Shown here: positions 23,827 to 36,592 of the stretch, piece after piece
Position numbering within the stretch: the first letter of the stretch is position 1
Layout: each line of letters starts with the position of its first letter
NCBI GenBank assembly: GCA_963920705.1
Contig: OY987227.1
Location: forward strand, 26,145,935 to 26,209,934
DNA from: Odiellus spinosus
Taxonomy: Eukaryota; Arthropoda; Arachnida; Opiliones; Phalangiidae
Length of the DNA: 64,000 nt
Reading direction: 5' to 3'
The notes under the pieces: generated by a model
What the model saw: the letters and a program-made list of their open reading frames with translations, nothing else
The model's database searches: none
Told to the model about the DNA's origin: nothing
Made by a program: the position numbers and the translations under genes

Positions 23827-24142
23827 CAAGAATCCATTGAGGTTCCATAAGAATATGGTAGCATAGCTTTAGCCTCTGGTACCATCCTCCCAAACTTTGT
23901 AACAAAAGTTCGTCCGCAATTTTCGCAACATTTGTACGCTTAGATCTTTTTTCGGTCGACTCCATTTTTATTACCCAAAATATTATGTCATGGTCGTTAG
24001 TGGCGCGGGTTAATAATAGATGTCAGGAGCGATTTACTTGAAAAATCGATTCGAAGCGGACGAACTTTTGCTACAAAGTTTGGGAGGATGGTTATTGAAT
24101 CGCGGCCCTCCCATATTCTTATGGAACCTGAATGGATTCTTG
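23827..24142 (+). mobile_element. MITE family M7c, copy 1 (316 bp)
   Basis: Element with terminal inverted repeats CAAGAATCCATT...AATGGATTCTTG extending ~32 bp, plus inner inverted blocks (CCATCCTCCCAAACTTTGT and complement). The 7-bp duplication GTAGAAC is perfect. The minus strand carries the start of an open frame (MESTEKRSKRTN...) that may be a relic of coding sequence from a parent element. Confidence 0.92.
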
Positions 24143-26104
24143 GTAGAACTAATTACCACCGTTTATATATTTTTCTAATTACCACGTTTTAGATTTTTCT
24201 CCAATTCCCGCGTTTAGATTTTTCTTTAATTAATCACCATTCTTGATCAATCAATCCTTATTCAATCAATGCACCTTGAACGAGGAACAATCCATCTAAA
24301 ATAACAGAGTTTTGCCAGAGCATAACTCTAACTCAATGTACAGGCCTCAGCGAAAATAAAGAGACGTTCTACATACAAAATCAAGTCTTAGAGTATCGCT
24401 ACAGTTGACCCCAAATGTTTTCTTATTTTTTGACCTTTCCAAAACGGTTTCCAAAACGTAGCTTAACTGACTTCGGAAATAACTAAATTTCCCCTTTGAC
24501 CTTCTCTTTTAAACTGCAGGCACCGCCGCCACCTTTGTCTTTGACACTGAAAGGAGATGTTTCACCCGAAAATATTATACAATTACATTAGGTTCAAGCT
24601 TTCGTCGTAATATCCAAAACGTAGCGTGAATTTGGTTCCTACGATAGCTAAGACGCCATGGTATATATCTTCGAACCAACTGGTTGGAATTTCCTAGCAT
24701 TGATCCTTAGTCTAAAGCCAACGTGTTAATATCGGGATGGCTCTAATCTAACCGGGGCAGCGAGTACGGATATAATTTGGAACGTTTCAAATTACCGCGA
24801 ACGCGTATAAAGGAGGGTGGATTGAAAAGAGGGGCGGGAGCTATAGGGATAGAAACGCCAAGCTTCGGCGCTTCCATTAAGCCGAGACTTAAACGATATA
24901 AGAGATTAAACGAAGCGAGAATAAGAAAGGGGTTCTAATTTTGGGATTTAAAATGGGGAAAGGAGTGAGCTATACGCGTGGCATTAAGATTCTCAGACTA
25001 TATTCTATAGAACTATCTATCTCCGCTTTCCCGCGCCTCTAGAGGCCACGAAAGCCGACACGCCGTCTTATAAAGGTAATTTCGGATAACTGCTAGGTAG
25101 TTGTCCCCTCATTCGGGTGAACTGCTCCGTACGCGCCTATACGAGGAGAATGAGAGTGGACCGTATACCATGGACAAATTGTACCGTAGAGGGTTTCAGG
25201 CTCGCGGATTAAGTGGACTCGGGGACCGGAGTAATTTGCTACATTTGGGAGACCCTATTACCAAATGAACGTTACAGCTAGGGCCCCAAAATAGTTTAAT
25301 TTTCTAATTTTAAGGACCCAAAACTTGTAAGAACCGGGACTCGTGCCAATTCCACCGTCCTTAATCATGGACGGAAGGGAATCAGGTATATTAACCTATA
25401 AGAGTAGTAAAAACAAAACCCATTCATCTAGGTAACTAGTTCATATGGAGTTCGAAGTTTACGCTTAAATATTTCCATTCTAAAAGAAAGGTCAAACCGT
25501 TAATCTTTCCAATTTACGTTAATTATTAAATAAATTGCGGATATTTTAAAACAAACGAGGTTTTAACTTGATACTAAGCCTTGGAATCGATTTTAACCGT
25601 TTCAAAACGTTTTGCTAGAGTCGTGTGAACGGAAAACCTTTTTTTCTCGTATCGATTTGATTCGATTTCTCGAAACTGCTTCGGGAACCAGTTTCATACC
25701 GATTCGGTTTCAACAACCATTAGATGAAGCTACATATTAAGCTTATTTTTTCTATATCAGTGTAAGTTCTCAAGGTCAGTCTCTCCTTAGTGACCTCTGA
25801 GTCTATATTATTACGATTTCTAAATCTATTTAGGTGAATAGTTCGTCCACGTCCTGTGTATATATGGGTCTTACTGAAAAGTGGTTGCTTAGCGATTCGA
25901 GTGGAATTAGAACGCGTGATTAAACAATATTCGCACACGCCGATTATTTAAATTACAAGGATACGCTAAGCCTAACTCTCCTCCGATAACCCGCTGGAAT
26001 GATAAATACGTAAAATTAAATTTTTTTGATTCAAATTGTTTAGCAAATTCTTTGAAGTTTTAAATACTTAAGTTCATGAATGTGTGGCGAAACTTAAATA
26101 AAAT

Positions 26105-26442
26105 CAGAAGCCGATGAAACCCTCCTTTGAAGTCTATTACTCCCGGGTCTTGTCTACCCCTCTCTGTATGGGTTATTCTCAAAAGGCGCGATTCGTACGC
26201 CTCCTAACGGTAGATATTTTCGAAGCGGGAGTTCGTCGAGCGAATATCTCTAGCAGCCTTGGAGTTCGTCCAAAAAACGTCGTCGTTTGTGGAGAGAGAG
26301 AATTTCCAATTTTCCGTAGACAGGGAGGGATGAAGTAGGACCCCTTCTAACTCGTAAAATTGGGAATTTTACCCATACAGAAAAGAGCGCTATATGGAAC
26401 ATTGGAGTAGTAGACTTCAAAGGAGGGTTTCATCGGCTTCTG
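26105..26442 (+). mobile_element. MITE family M7a, copy 6 (338 bp)
   Basis: Full-length copy with perfect 7-bp duplication ATAAAAT. It belongs to the GAGAATAACCC subfamily, with a 74-codon frame starting at the ATG inside the terminal repeat. Confidence 0.95.
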
Positions 26443-26844
26443 ATAAAATGAATTCATTTTCAGAAAATGAACGCTGAAATTTTAGATGTTTAAAATCATT
26501 TCTAAAGTTAATTCAGGGGTGAATTTCAGGAGAATGAAAAATTGGACCAATCAAGAAAGGCCTACGATTTATTTCTACAATTTGTAAACTATTCGAAAGT
26601 TTTCTTTTACTAAATTGACGAAAAAGAATGGTTAATACGCCAACTATAAAAGTGACGCTATATCGAAAAATTTACTATCTCTATTCTAAAAAAATCGCGA
26701 GATAGACTCTAGCCTCTGATTGGTCGGAAAGCCATTTAAGGCCAATGGTAAGCCTACAAAGATTCAAACATTATTTCCTAATTGAAATAATTAACAAAAA
26801 TTGGGAAAAAATTACCGTGTTTATATTTAATTAGAAGGAAAAAG

Positions 26845-27160
26845 CAAGAATCCATTCAGGTTCCATAAGAATATGGGAGGGCCGCGATTCAATAACCATC
26901 CTCCCAAACTTTGTAGCAAAAGTTCGTCCGCTTCGAATCGATTTTTCAAGTAAATCGCTCCTGACATCTATTATTAACCCGCGCCACTAACGACCTTGAC
27001 ATAATATTTTAGGTAATAAAAATGGAGCCGACCGAAAAAAGATCTAAGCGTACAAATGTTGGGAAAATTGCGGACGAACTTTTGTTACAAAGTTTGGGAG
27101 GATGGTACCAGAGGCTAAAGCTATACTCCCATATTCTTATGGAACCTGAATGGATTCTTG
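26845..27160 (-). mobile_element. MITE family M7c, copy 2 (316 bp)
   Basis: Same length as and nearly identical to the copy at 23.8 kb, in opposite orientation, with perfect 7-bp duplication GAAAAAG. The corresponding short frame begins MEPTEKRSKRTNV on the plus strand. The two copies lie 2.7 kb apart in the same intron as an inverted pair. Confidence 0.92.
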
Positions 27161-27789
27161 GAAAAAGTCAATAATAAAGTTAAATTTTCCTACTTCTTTT
27201 AAATTATCTATTCTCTGATTCAATACATAATTAAAGTCTGGTGAAATGTAACAACAGCGTATTTTTCGAGTTATACCCTTTTTACAAAAGCGGGAAAATT
27301 TACCGGAGGGCGTTTTTGCATATAAATCAAGAGAATAGATGATGAAAAGGGGGTATGAAAATTACGATAATTTTTCCAGCTCTTTAAATCGGCTTAAATA
27401 CGATCAAAACAAAACAAAGGCGGCGAGAATATACAGACACTGATCCCATGGAGACAGACTACCAGGCCGCGAGCAAAAATTGACTAAGGAAAGTTAACGT
27501 TGGAGGACTAACACAACCCATCATCTTGTTAAAACAATTACGCGGGCTCATAGAAATAAAAATTCTTTTTCGAAGGCTATTATCTCGGGCATCTCCTCGG
27601 TTATTCACAACCCATACAGAGGCATCCATTGTCTACATTCGCGAGGTCCCGCGGCTGGCGAAACAATGGCTTTTTAAAAGCCTATACCCGTAACCGAAAA
27701 GAAAAATAGGAACAGCCCCGGGATAAAAGCACATCGCGCACCAATTTCACGAATATGGAACTGACTAAAACGCAGTGGTTTTAGGTTAA

Positions 27790-27893
27790 GGGGCCAGTCA
27801 CTTCGCGTAATTGGTGCGCAGGCTGTACCTTCGACTGTACTAGAGCGAAATTCTTGCCGTTGACAGTGCTAAAATGATTACGCGATGTAGAGG
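27790..27893 (+). repeat. Dispersed repeat shared with 32.4 kb, copy 1
   Basis: GGGGCCAGTCA...GCTGTACCTTCGACTGTACTA...TTGACAGTGCTAAAATGATTACG...TGTAGAGG. Confidence 0.6.
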
Positions 27894-28290
27894 AGTATAC
27901 ATTAGTGCATAGTAGATAACACTACTAAAATTACCATTCGAATTTGCATTACCTGACTCAAAATATGAACTGCATAGGTAGCATTACTATTCAGAGTAAC
28001 GCGGATAGGGCTTAGTTATCCGCCAACTTCGTACCATTATTTTGAAACTGCATTTGCGATCATAGCTAGATATTTTCCTATATTTGCTTAACACTTATTG
28101 AAGCTTGGTAAAAACTAGCTATGCCTTGTGTATATCTTTATTACGAAACCAAATACTCAACCTATAGTATTGAGGCCACATTTCAGGGCAATTTTAGCCC
28201 CTATTAAGTGTAATTTTACACCCCATTCTAAATCTATACCCGTCTCAGTGACTGCAAAAAAAAAAAACTTATCTAATATCCTATTCAGTG

Positions 28291-28356
28291 GTGGTTTAAT
28301 CAGATTTAAACGAGATTTACAGTTCAATAAACCTCATTTAAATCTGATTAAACCAC
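28291..28356. repeat. Hairpin, 24-bp stem
   Basis: The arm GTGGTTTAATCAGATTTAAA at 28,291 (24 nt in all) pairs with 28,333-28,356 with one mismatch; the loop is 18 nt. Confidence 0.85.
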
Positions 28357-28680
28357 GGGTTAATTATCTTAGTCTGAAGATGGTATAACCATAGTTACGT
28401 ATCCATAACTAACTCGACAATGATCGAACATGAGTATCTGAAAGCACGAAGGAGATCCAATTAAAGCTTTTAATTCGTCCTAATTAACCCTAATATAGTC
28501 GAAATTTTGACTGCCCCCGTTTGCTTTGAGGATGTGCCTAATAACTCGTCCGTTTTTGCGCGCGACGGGACTATTGGGGTTTATAAAGAGGATGAAAAAT
28601 AATCAAGAGGAAAATAGAAGAGTTAGGAGAAAAGAGAGAAAAATGAAGAAAGGATAGATGGAGAAAAACGTATAACGAAC

Positions 28681-28953
28681 CTCTTTGGCAGACTTCGACC
28701 ACCCCCTGAGCGGAATCTCGCTCGTTGAAAGCGTAGCACTGATAGAAGCCCGAGTGGTCGTGTTGAAACGATCGAATCTGTATGGATTTAACCGAAAGCT
28801 GTCGGATCCGGCTGCCGAGCGCCGAAAGGGGCTTTTGGTCTTTCATCCAGAACACTCCGTGGACCGGTCCGCCACTAACGGTGCAATTAACGTAGACTTC
28901 TTCTCCCGGACTGACACGCATTTTAGACGGAGAAATCTCCACCCGAAGAGGAG
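28681..28953 (-). CDS. Dscam: Dscam-family exon: Ig4 domain
   Basis: This exon encodes a complete Ig domain, 273 nt, phase 1-1. The acceptor is TTTTTCGCAG and the first residues are (A)PLRVEISPSKMRV. The Cys is in YVNCTVSG, the Trp in VFWMKDQKPL, and the second Cys in HSGFYQCYAFN. The tail ERDSAQGVVEV matches the NDQESAxA end of Dscam Ig4. The inferred donor AGAG|GTTCGT is weak (no A at +3 or +4), but it is the only one that keeps phase 1 and restores the frame into the next exon as CQR-A-EPPTF. It lies 29.4 kb downstream of the Ig3 exon and 6.2 kb upstream of the Ig5 exon. Confidence 0.92.
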
Positions 28954-30790
28954 CTGCGAAAAATAAAAGAGAGAGAGAATTCATATAGAACTCCACGCAG
29001 CCGATATACGTATACGTGTATAGGGTTGAGATTGAGTAGCACCACCGTGATGAATGGATATTACGCTTCAAGCCATTAAAACCACTATTTTAGTTTCACC
29101 AAAAATGAGACCCAAATTTAAAAACCCGGGCAAAATCGACGCAACTTTGAAAACAACGCGTTTTACGTTTCAAAATTTCGTACTTGGAACTAAGAGTCAT
29201 AAATCGGTAAATTACCATGGTAATTATACGCTGTAAATTATCGGGGTAATGGTAATTTATAACTTCATAAATTTTTGGAAGCCGCTACATGATACTATAC
29301 ATTTTGTGGGATTATTATATTCTTAATTTATGAACAAATTGCTAAAAGAGGTCAAAGTTTAACGTTTTAAGTCTATTCTTCAATTAATGGTGTCGTAAAA
29401 GGCGCGTAAATGCAATTTTTCCATGTTCCAGACAAGCGTATCATGAAATACCGCATTTTTCACATTATTTTTTGACAGAAATTTGATTTTTAAAGCGTTT
29501 AAACGAAGAACTCCGACTGAAATTCAGATACAAATAATTTTTTAAATACCGCAAAACTTTAGAGTTCTACTTAAAAACGCGCGTGCGTCTAAATCAAGCA
29601 ACCATCTACCCGTTAGATTGATTAATTATTAAAATATAGTTTAACGTACCGGTAGATTATACAAATACAATCTCTATATTATAAATGATTAGATATTTGT
29701 GTTTGTGTAAGGAATTTACGGAATTCCATTCATCCTTTCCAAAAAGTAATTACATTATAGAGATTGTTAAAGCTATACAATAAACTGTATACCAAAGATT
29801 TGGTTATACTGTACCATAGTTCGTTCAACTTTTATTAGGTTTTGGAACAAGAGACTCATTGTAAAACAAGTGTTGCAACACTTTAAAGGGAAGCTACAAG
29901 AATATATTGGGAAAATATGATTGCGAATGTAAACCCAAGTATTCTTTACCACCACAAAGATCTTGAGAATATATATGACAATTATATGACGTGTCATCTT
30001 TATTTGGAAAATTTGAAATAAACTCCAATATAATTCACGAACTATCAAAAGATATAATTATATACGCGCGTCTGTCTGTCGGGTCGAGAACGTTAAAGTT
30101 TACAAGTGACGTCCAGTAAAATGAGAAAAGTTGAAGCGAATTCCTTCGACATTTAACTAATATTTAAAAAAGTTCTTCGCTATTAGAGCTCGTTTAATTA
30201 GCAAAACCATTTAATTGTCATTGAGTCTATTTGACAAAATTTCCAAATATCTACGAAACTTTTAGTTTCTAGCCTAATTTCACAGTTTCATGGCGTTACG
30301 ACTGTATGCTTCGGAAACTAAGCTATCATTTTAGAGAACAATCACAGCCAAAATTGCAAACCGCGAAGGGATAGATCCGGAATTGAAGAAGGGGTCTTTC
30401 CTTCCGACCTATATCTCCCCCCATTTTGATTTCGTTAGAATTCTTCCCATTATTAGTCTCAGTAAGGTTATCAGGACGAGCAATTTTTTTTTTCTTTCTT
30501 CTTCGTCACAATAGAGTTTTGGGTGGAAAACGGGTCACTTTTAGTGAAATGTAATTTACGATAAAGTTAGGAAGCGAGTGACCCCTTTCTCCTTTCAACG
30601 CCCACGCAGCCGCGTACCAGAATTATCTTCTCTTTAAATTTCCCCCTTTCAGCTCTTCTTCTTCGCTCAACCCTTTCTGGTTTAGGCAAAATTTTGGAAT
30701 ATATACAGGGTGTAGGACCATGGACTTATAATACACAGGGACGCTTATTTTTCGTTTGGACCCGTGAAAATGTTGGGTTGTCGGTTTAGC

Positions 30791-31126
30791 CAGAAGTAGA
30801 TGAAACCCTCCTTTGAAGTCTATTACTCCCGGGTCCTGTCTACCCCTCTCTGTATGGGATAGTTTCAAAAAGCGCGATTCGTACGCCTCCTAACGGTAGA
30901 TATTTTCGGAGCGGGAGTTCGTCGAGCGAATATCTCTAGCAGCCTTGGAGTTCTTTAAATAGGTCGTCGTTTGTGGACAGAGAGAATTTCCAATTTTCCG
31001 TAGACAGGGGGGTCTGAAGTAGGACCCCTCCGATCTCGTAAAATTGGGAATTTTACCCATACAGAGAGGAGCGCTATGTGGAACATTAGAGTGGTAGACT
31101 TCAAAGGAGGGTTTCATCGGCTTCTG
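30791..31126 (+). mobile_element. MITE family M7a, copy 7 (336 bp)
   Basis: Full-length copy with perfect 7-bp duplication GTTTAGC. The left terminus reads CAGAAGTAGATG instead of CAGAAGCCGATG, while the right terminus keeps the CCG form, so the two ends differ. Confidence 0.95.
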
Positions 31127-31220
31127 GTTTAGCCTACTTTATTTTCGAACCTCGTAGCAAAAAACTTAAGAGGTCTGCCTATTTTCTTCATTTTACCATT
31201 TCTTAATCCTCAGTTCACGT

Positions 31221-31667
31221 GATTCAATTCCAGAAATAGCAGACAACATCAAATTGAACAAGGTGTCAGGTTATCTTAATTATACTATCACTTTCGTTAG
31301 TCATGCGATAATTCAATTCCAGAAATCGCCACAAGTGACTCAAAATCTGTCAAGGTTTCTGGTTTTTGTAATTTTATGATTATTTTTTCCTCAATTCATT
31401 TCCTGAAGTAGCAGACGACACACAAAAGGTAACTAAAGCCCCACCTTATCTTCTTTTACCACAACTATCACCCATCATTTGATTCAATTCCGGAAGTAGC
31501 AGATGTAATCGATTATAACCAAGATATAGCTGTCAGTTTTTTCGCCATTCACGTGATTCAATTCCGGAAGTAGCAGACTAAACAATTACATCTAAGAAGG
31601 CTGTCCGTTTTCTTCATTTTGCCATTACTCTCCCCATTCATGTGAATTAATTTCGGAAGAAGCAGAC
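31221..31667 (+). repeat. Degenerate ~85-bp tandem array with conserved 24-bp box
   Basis: A box close to GATTCAATTCCGGAAGTAGC followed by AGAC occurs six times, starting at 31,221, 31,310, 31,391, 31,481, 31,554 and 31,644 (spacings 89, 81, 90, 73, 90). The intervening sequence is related but weakly conserved (for example TTTTCTTCATTTTGCCATT). An old tandem array whose box has drifted less than its spacer. Confidence 0.8.
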
Positions 31668-32041
31668 GAAACAACACGAAGTCTACTCGTACGTTTGAAT
31701 TCTACAAATAGTACCGACAGAAGGTTACTATAAAATATACATATCCTGTGTACAGTTAGTCCATGGTTGGAGTAAATCGAGAGCGGGGTATGGTGTTTGT
31801 TTGCTTTTAATAGCGGGACAGTTTATAGTTTATTCGTCTAACTCTTCTCGTCTTCACCCTTCCGCCGCAATGCCAAGCAAGCGCGTTATAGGAAACCAGG
31901 GGCGACGCGATTGAAGACGTAATGGCTTAAATGGTTAGTTACCTTTCAATTAGAAATACAAATAATTATGATAAATGTGCGCGCAATTCTCAATTAACTT
32001 ATTGGTTAATAGCATAGTTTTCAGCATGGCATTCATAGGAT

Positions 32042-32378
32042 CAGAAGCCGATGAAACCCTCCTTTGAAGTCTACTACTCCAATGTTCCATATAGCGCTCC
32101 TCTCTGTATGGGTAAAATTCACAATTTTACGAGTTAGAAGGGGTCCTACTTCATCCCCCCTGTCTATGGAAAATTGAAAACTCTCTCTCTCCACAAACGA
32201 CGACGTTTTTTGGAAGAACTCCAAGGTTGCTAGAGATATTCGCTCGACGAGCACCCGCTCCGAAAACATCTACCGTTAGGAGGCGTACGAATCGCGCCTT
32301 TTGAGAATAACCCATACAGAGAGGGGTAGACAAGACCCGGGAGTAATAGACTTCAAAGGAGGGTTTCATCGGCTTCTG
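32042..32378 (-). mobile_element. MITE family M7a, copy 8 (337 bp)
   Basis: Full-length copy in reverse orientation with perfect 7-bp duplication ATAGGAT. GAGAATAACCC subfamily. Confidence 0.95.
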
Positions 32379-32419
32379 ATAGGATATTGGTACCTCTTTC
32401 GAACCCAGACCTTGTATCG

Positions 32420-32540
32420 AGGGGTCAGTCAGGTGCACAAGCTGTACCTTTGATTGTACTAAGGCAAATACGAGTATTTTTAAAATCCCTGCCTTTGACA
32501 GTGCTAAATAGATTACGTGTAATCTTAATCGGTGTAGAGG
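32420..32540 (+). repeat. Dispersed repeat shared with 27.8 kb, copy 2
   Basis: GGGGTCAGTCAGG...GCTGTACCTTTGATTGTACTA...TTGACAGTGCTAAATAGATTACG...TGTAGAGG. It has ~17 bp of extra sequence relative to its partner and begins 41 bp after MITE copy 8. Confidence 0.6.
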
Positions 32541-33723
32541 GAATCCGAGAGTGATTAGCCCCTCGCCTTGTACCCCAATAGTCGTACCGATTTTTCAGAT
32601 TTTTTCTCTCCAAAAATTGAGAAAAAAAATTACATAAAAACTTATTTTAAAATAAAGTCCTGCTTTCACCATTTTTCATGACATATACATATATATTTTG
32701 AATCGTTTTTTAACGATATTTTCGAAAATGATACTCAATTTACATTTGGAGTTCATTTAAACTCCATGACAGTTTCATTTTAATTTCAACTAATAGAATC
32801 CATTTTAGAGGGTATTATTGTGATTTATTTTTCACTATAAGACCACATTTACCTTCTGATCCGACTTTAAATATGTTTAAGTATAATGTAAATAACCCTT
32901 TAAAACATTAGCCAAAGCCTCCCGGTAATAAAGACGCTCCTCCGTACCGAAAACCCCATAGTCTTGCCAACGAAATAGGGCTATATCCGCAGCGCCGGGC
33001 ATTTATGGCAAGCGAGCCGTGAATAAGTTTTGGGAGAGAGCTTGCTCCTGGTCGCGGGTCTTTATAGAGCCTATAGCTAGCGCGAACTATTTTGGTTAAG
33101 AAAATATTCCCGGCTTTCTAGCTTTTCATCCATCCAGGAAACGAACGCCGTGAGAGGAAAATTTCCTTCCAATCTTTTGGTAAACAACGTGATAAATTCG
33201 AGTTTTCTCTCGCTCTCTTTCTCTCCGAAAGCCGGTTTCTTTAAGAAAGTTAGAATTATTTTGGAGAGTCTTATATGCCGTTATTGTTGGCAATGGAGAT
33301 TTTCCTTTTCCAACTCAAATAATATGCAGATTCTAATACGAGATAAAACGTGACCGTGAGAGAGTTTTGACCATCGGGTCAACGTGGGAAACGATCCAGT
33401 TTGCGCTGCTGTAAGGTCATTTCAAAAACCCCTTAAAATATTATAGGAAAATCGGAAATATAATAGTAGTTTTTGAATAAATTATAAGTCTAATAAAAAC
33501 AGCTTCGAGCGAAGTTGTTGACTTAATAAAGTATGGACTAGCTAGCAAGGTACGACTATCACAGTCTTGGTAAGGAAATTATGGAAATAACGCGTTTTTC
33601 GTTAATGAAGATTGCACCTTTTGCACTCTTTATGGAGTAACGCGCTTTGAGTTTGGACAAAATTTTATCACTTTATAGGGAGACGGCATACAGGCAAGGG
33701 GGTAAGGAAGCTTGACGTCATGT

Positions 33724-33785
33724 AACCCCCTTACTGAGGGAGCGTTTGTAGGGAAGAATACCGTAACTCCCTCACTAAGGGGGTT
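33724..33785. repeat. Hairpin, 19-bp stem
   Basis: AACCCCCTTACTGAGGGAG (33,724-33,742) pairs with CTCCCTCACTAAGGGGGTT (33,767-33,785) with one mismatch and a 24-nt loop. Confidence 0.85.
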
Positions 33786-33884
33786 GACACTGAGGTGAGA
33801 GATAGATGCCTATGACGTTTCAATATCTTCCTTCCCGACTCTCTATTCCATAAAAGTAAGCGATACTATCAGCAGAGGGCCAGT

Positions 33885-33983
33885 TCTACGTCATAGCCCA
33901 TTAAAAATAGATAAAAAAAATCATCACCCCTGAATGGCTAGAGTGATTTAGCCATTATATATTTTGAGTCAGGAGAGAGGGAC
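33885..33983 (-). repeat. Dispersed repeat (AAATCACTCG family)
   Basis: On the minus strand it reads GACTCAAAATATA...AAATCACTC...GGGGTGATGATTTTTTTA...TGGGCTATGACGTA, colinear with the 36.9-kb copy. Confidence 0.6.
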
Positions 33984-34548
33984 GAAATTTCTCTAGAGTT
34001 GTTATACGAATATTTAATCCCTTTAATGTAAGGTATTGAAAATATCGGAGAAAAGTTACAAATTCAAACTCGAATTTGCTATTTTTGTGTGCAGATAATT
34101 TCAACACTTCAGAGGGAGACAAAAAGAGAAATAGAATCCTAAGAATTTGCATTATGTACATTTAGTAATAATAATAATAATAAATATTAATTACAGTTAC
34201 GTTGTTTCGCGACTAAGATTTGGCTCATAATGAAAACGAACTACGAATTTTATGGTAGGTTGCGCGGGTGGTATATGTAGAATGAGATCCCTGGCTAACC
34301 GTGCGTATAAACCATCCTCCGCCCGTTGCCTTAATCCTACAAGCTAGCTCGTTCGGAGAAAAGCTCGGTACTTAAAAATCCACCAAAAACACTCGCGGCC
34401 GACTTTAAATCATATTTCATTCGTAAATTATTTTCGTACCGCAGCCCGTGAGTAAAAGGATAAGAAAGAGAAAAATTATTACCTCCCCTCTAACCCGCGC
34501 GGGCTTTATTGAAACGAATGTCCCGCCAAAACTGAGTTTATTAAAAAG

Positions 34549-34578
34549 CTCAGAGAGAGAGAGAGAGAGAGAGAGAGA
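34549..34578. repeat. GA microsatellite
   Basis: About 14 GA units in the 29-kb intron. Confidence 0.9.
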
Positions 34579-36592
34579 CACGGGGGAAGTATTCCACGTA
34601 ACCCACCAGAATTTCCTTTACGAATCATTTCACCCCTAATTTGCTACACTTCCCCTTCCTTTTTCGCGCTTAAAGGAAAGATGAAGACGAAAAATTAAGT
34701 GTTTTATTATCAATTTATTAATTTCACAAGGTAATCAATCTCCTAGGGAATAACCGGGCATTTTCTGATTGGTTTGTGGTTCTGAAAGATGAATCGTAAG
34801 ATCTTTCGCGCGAGAAGAGATTAAAAAAAAACTAAAAAAAGCTAAATAATCGATAAACAGTAAATTTCCATCTTCATCCTCTCTTTAACGACGTCGCGTA
34901 CGTAAAACAAACTGAAAATATCTAGTTACAACCTTAAAAATGATCTAATTGCGATATAAAAAACGATTTTCCTAGGGAAAGTCACTCATTTCCAAGGTTA
35001 AAAGCCTTGGAATCTAAAGAAGAACGCAAAAAGCCCTTTTCAAAATCGCAAATCTGTCCAATTAGGCCCAAGCAAAAGAAAGCTAAGAATTTTTCCCACG
35101 CGCTAGAATCACGTTCCTAAAGACTCTAAGCCAAGGCGAGTAAGCGAGCACGCTTCGGCAAAGCCTAACAAAAGGAGACGTTGTTATAAGAAATAACTTT
35201 TTAGAGTTTCAACGCGTGTGAGACTAAAAATGGGAACCGGGGACCCATACTCTTCAATTACCCTAATGATACAAAAGAGAGTATATAGGACGACCTAGAA
35301 AAGCTTCTAACAAGTCGCGTCGTAAATACGCGCACGCGCATCGATTAAAATTTTGTACTTCGTAATTTAACAAGTGTCCTCAGGCACCTCGAAATAACTT
35401 TATTTCAAAGACCTACCTTCGTTTTAACCCGCTTCCAATTACAGGGAACGGTAAGGGTTTTTTTTGACCCTTTTCTTTATTTTACGCCCTTACTTTCAAG
35501 AAGAACTCGAGTTTCAATTTAAATTCAAATTAAAAAAATGTCGCTCCGGGGTGTGGTAAAAATTGAATAAGATTTTTGGAACTTTGCACGATAACTGACA
35601 AGTCAAACAAAATGTTCGATAGACAAATTGACAGTTAGAAGCGCGAGGGCCAATGAAAGTTGATTATACGCGTGTACACGTGTCAATAAGTCTAGTTCGT
35701 TAAATTTAAAATATATCAAAAAAAATTATAACTTTTTCCTAACTTGATGAAAACCTTCTGACAAACCAAGAAAATTGTTAGCCAATTAAATTCGAGTCTC
35801 AAGAATGAATTAGACGTCTCGGAACATCAGAAACAAATAATGTTTATATTTAAATTAGATTCGAATGGAATTTGTAGAAAGAATGTTTTAATTAGGATTT
35901 ATAAACGGCCGATTTGAAACATTTTTAAATAATGTCTTTCTCTTCTAGAAACCACCGTCTTTATATCCTTTTTCCTTAATTCCAATTCCTCGAATCTCAT
36001 TTCTAAAAATAAGATAAGCTTTGACTAATATCGTCAAACATAAAAAACCTTTCAAAAACTTTTAGTATGACCCTAAAAAATGATAGTGACATTCCTGGCA
36101 CTAATAAAAGGAAACTTATATTTCTTTTATCCGTTACTTCCTTTAAAAAAATTTAGTCATTTACTGTTATTGGATGGAAATCCGTAATTTCATTTTCTCT
36201 GCAAATAGAGGATTCGGTAACGACCAGTAATAATATCGGAAATGAAATTAACACAAAAAAAATTAAAAAAGAGTTAAAGACTTTCGAGTGTTCCACTTAG
36301 TTCCTGTTAAAGTTTGCTCTAACTGAAGATCTGCATTTAGAAAATTTTATGCTTAAGCAGTAATTGGGAATTCAAAATGTGACTCAGAATTAAACGTCTT
36401 TATCTCAACATAATAGCTATTCTAAGCCTTTTTTTTTTCGCAGAAGAAGACAAATTTTCAACTAGCGAAACAACATTTTTGTTTTTGCGAGGGAAAATTG
36501 ATAAAATACATTTTAACTCTGCAGTGAAGTGTTTTTTTAAGGGTTGTAGCTTTGATTTTGTCTTTTGTCGTAAAATTATCCCTTAGTCTAAT

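Larger units (their letters stand above)
22486..28680 (-). other. 6.2-kb intron between Ig4 and Ig5 exons
   Basis: Contains two ~340-bp transposons (22.6, 26.1 kb), the two 316-bp CAAGAATCC elements in opposite orientation (23.8, 26.8 kb), a diverged palindromic fragment (22.55 kb) and a 24-bp-stem hairpin (28.3 kb). The stretch 24.2-26.0 kb shows no gene or clear repeat apart from a possible diverged end of the GTTCACACTAG element near 25.6 kb. Confidence 0.8.

Noticed and set aside
26114..26338. 74-codon frame MKPSFEVYYS..., repeated in many places, as a gene family
   Set aside because: It lies entirely in the M7a transposon, starts in its terminal repeat and is broken in several copies.
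31221..31667. CRISPR-like array (repeats at regular spacing)
   Set aside because: The spacers are related to each other and uneven in length, repeats are degenerate, and the context is a metazoan intron.
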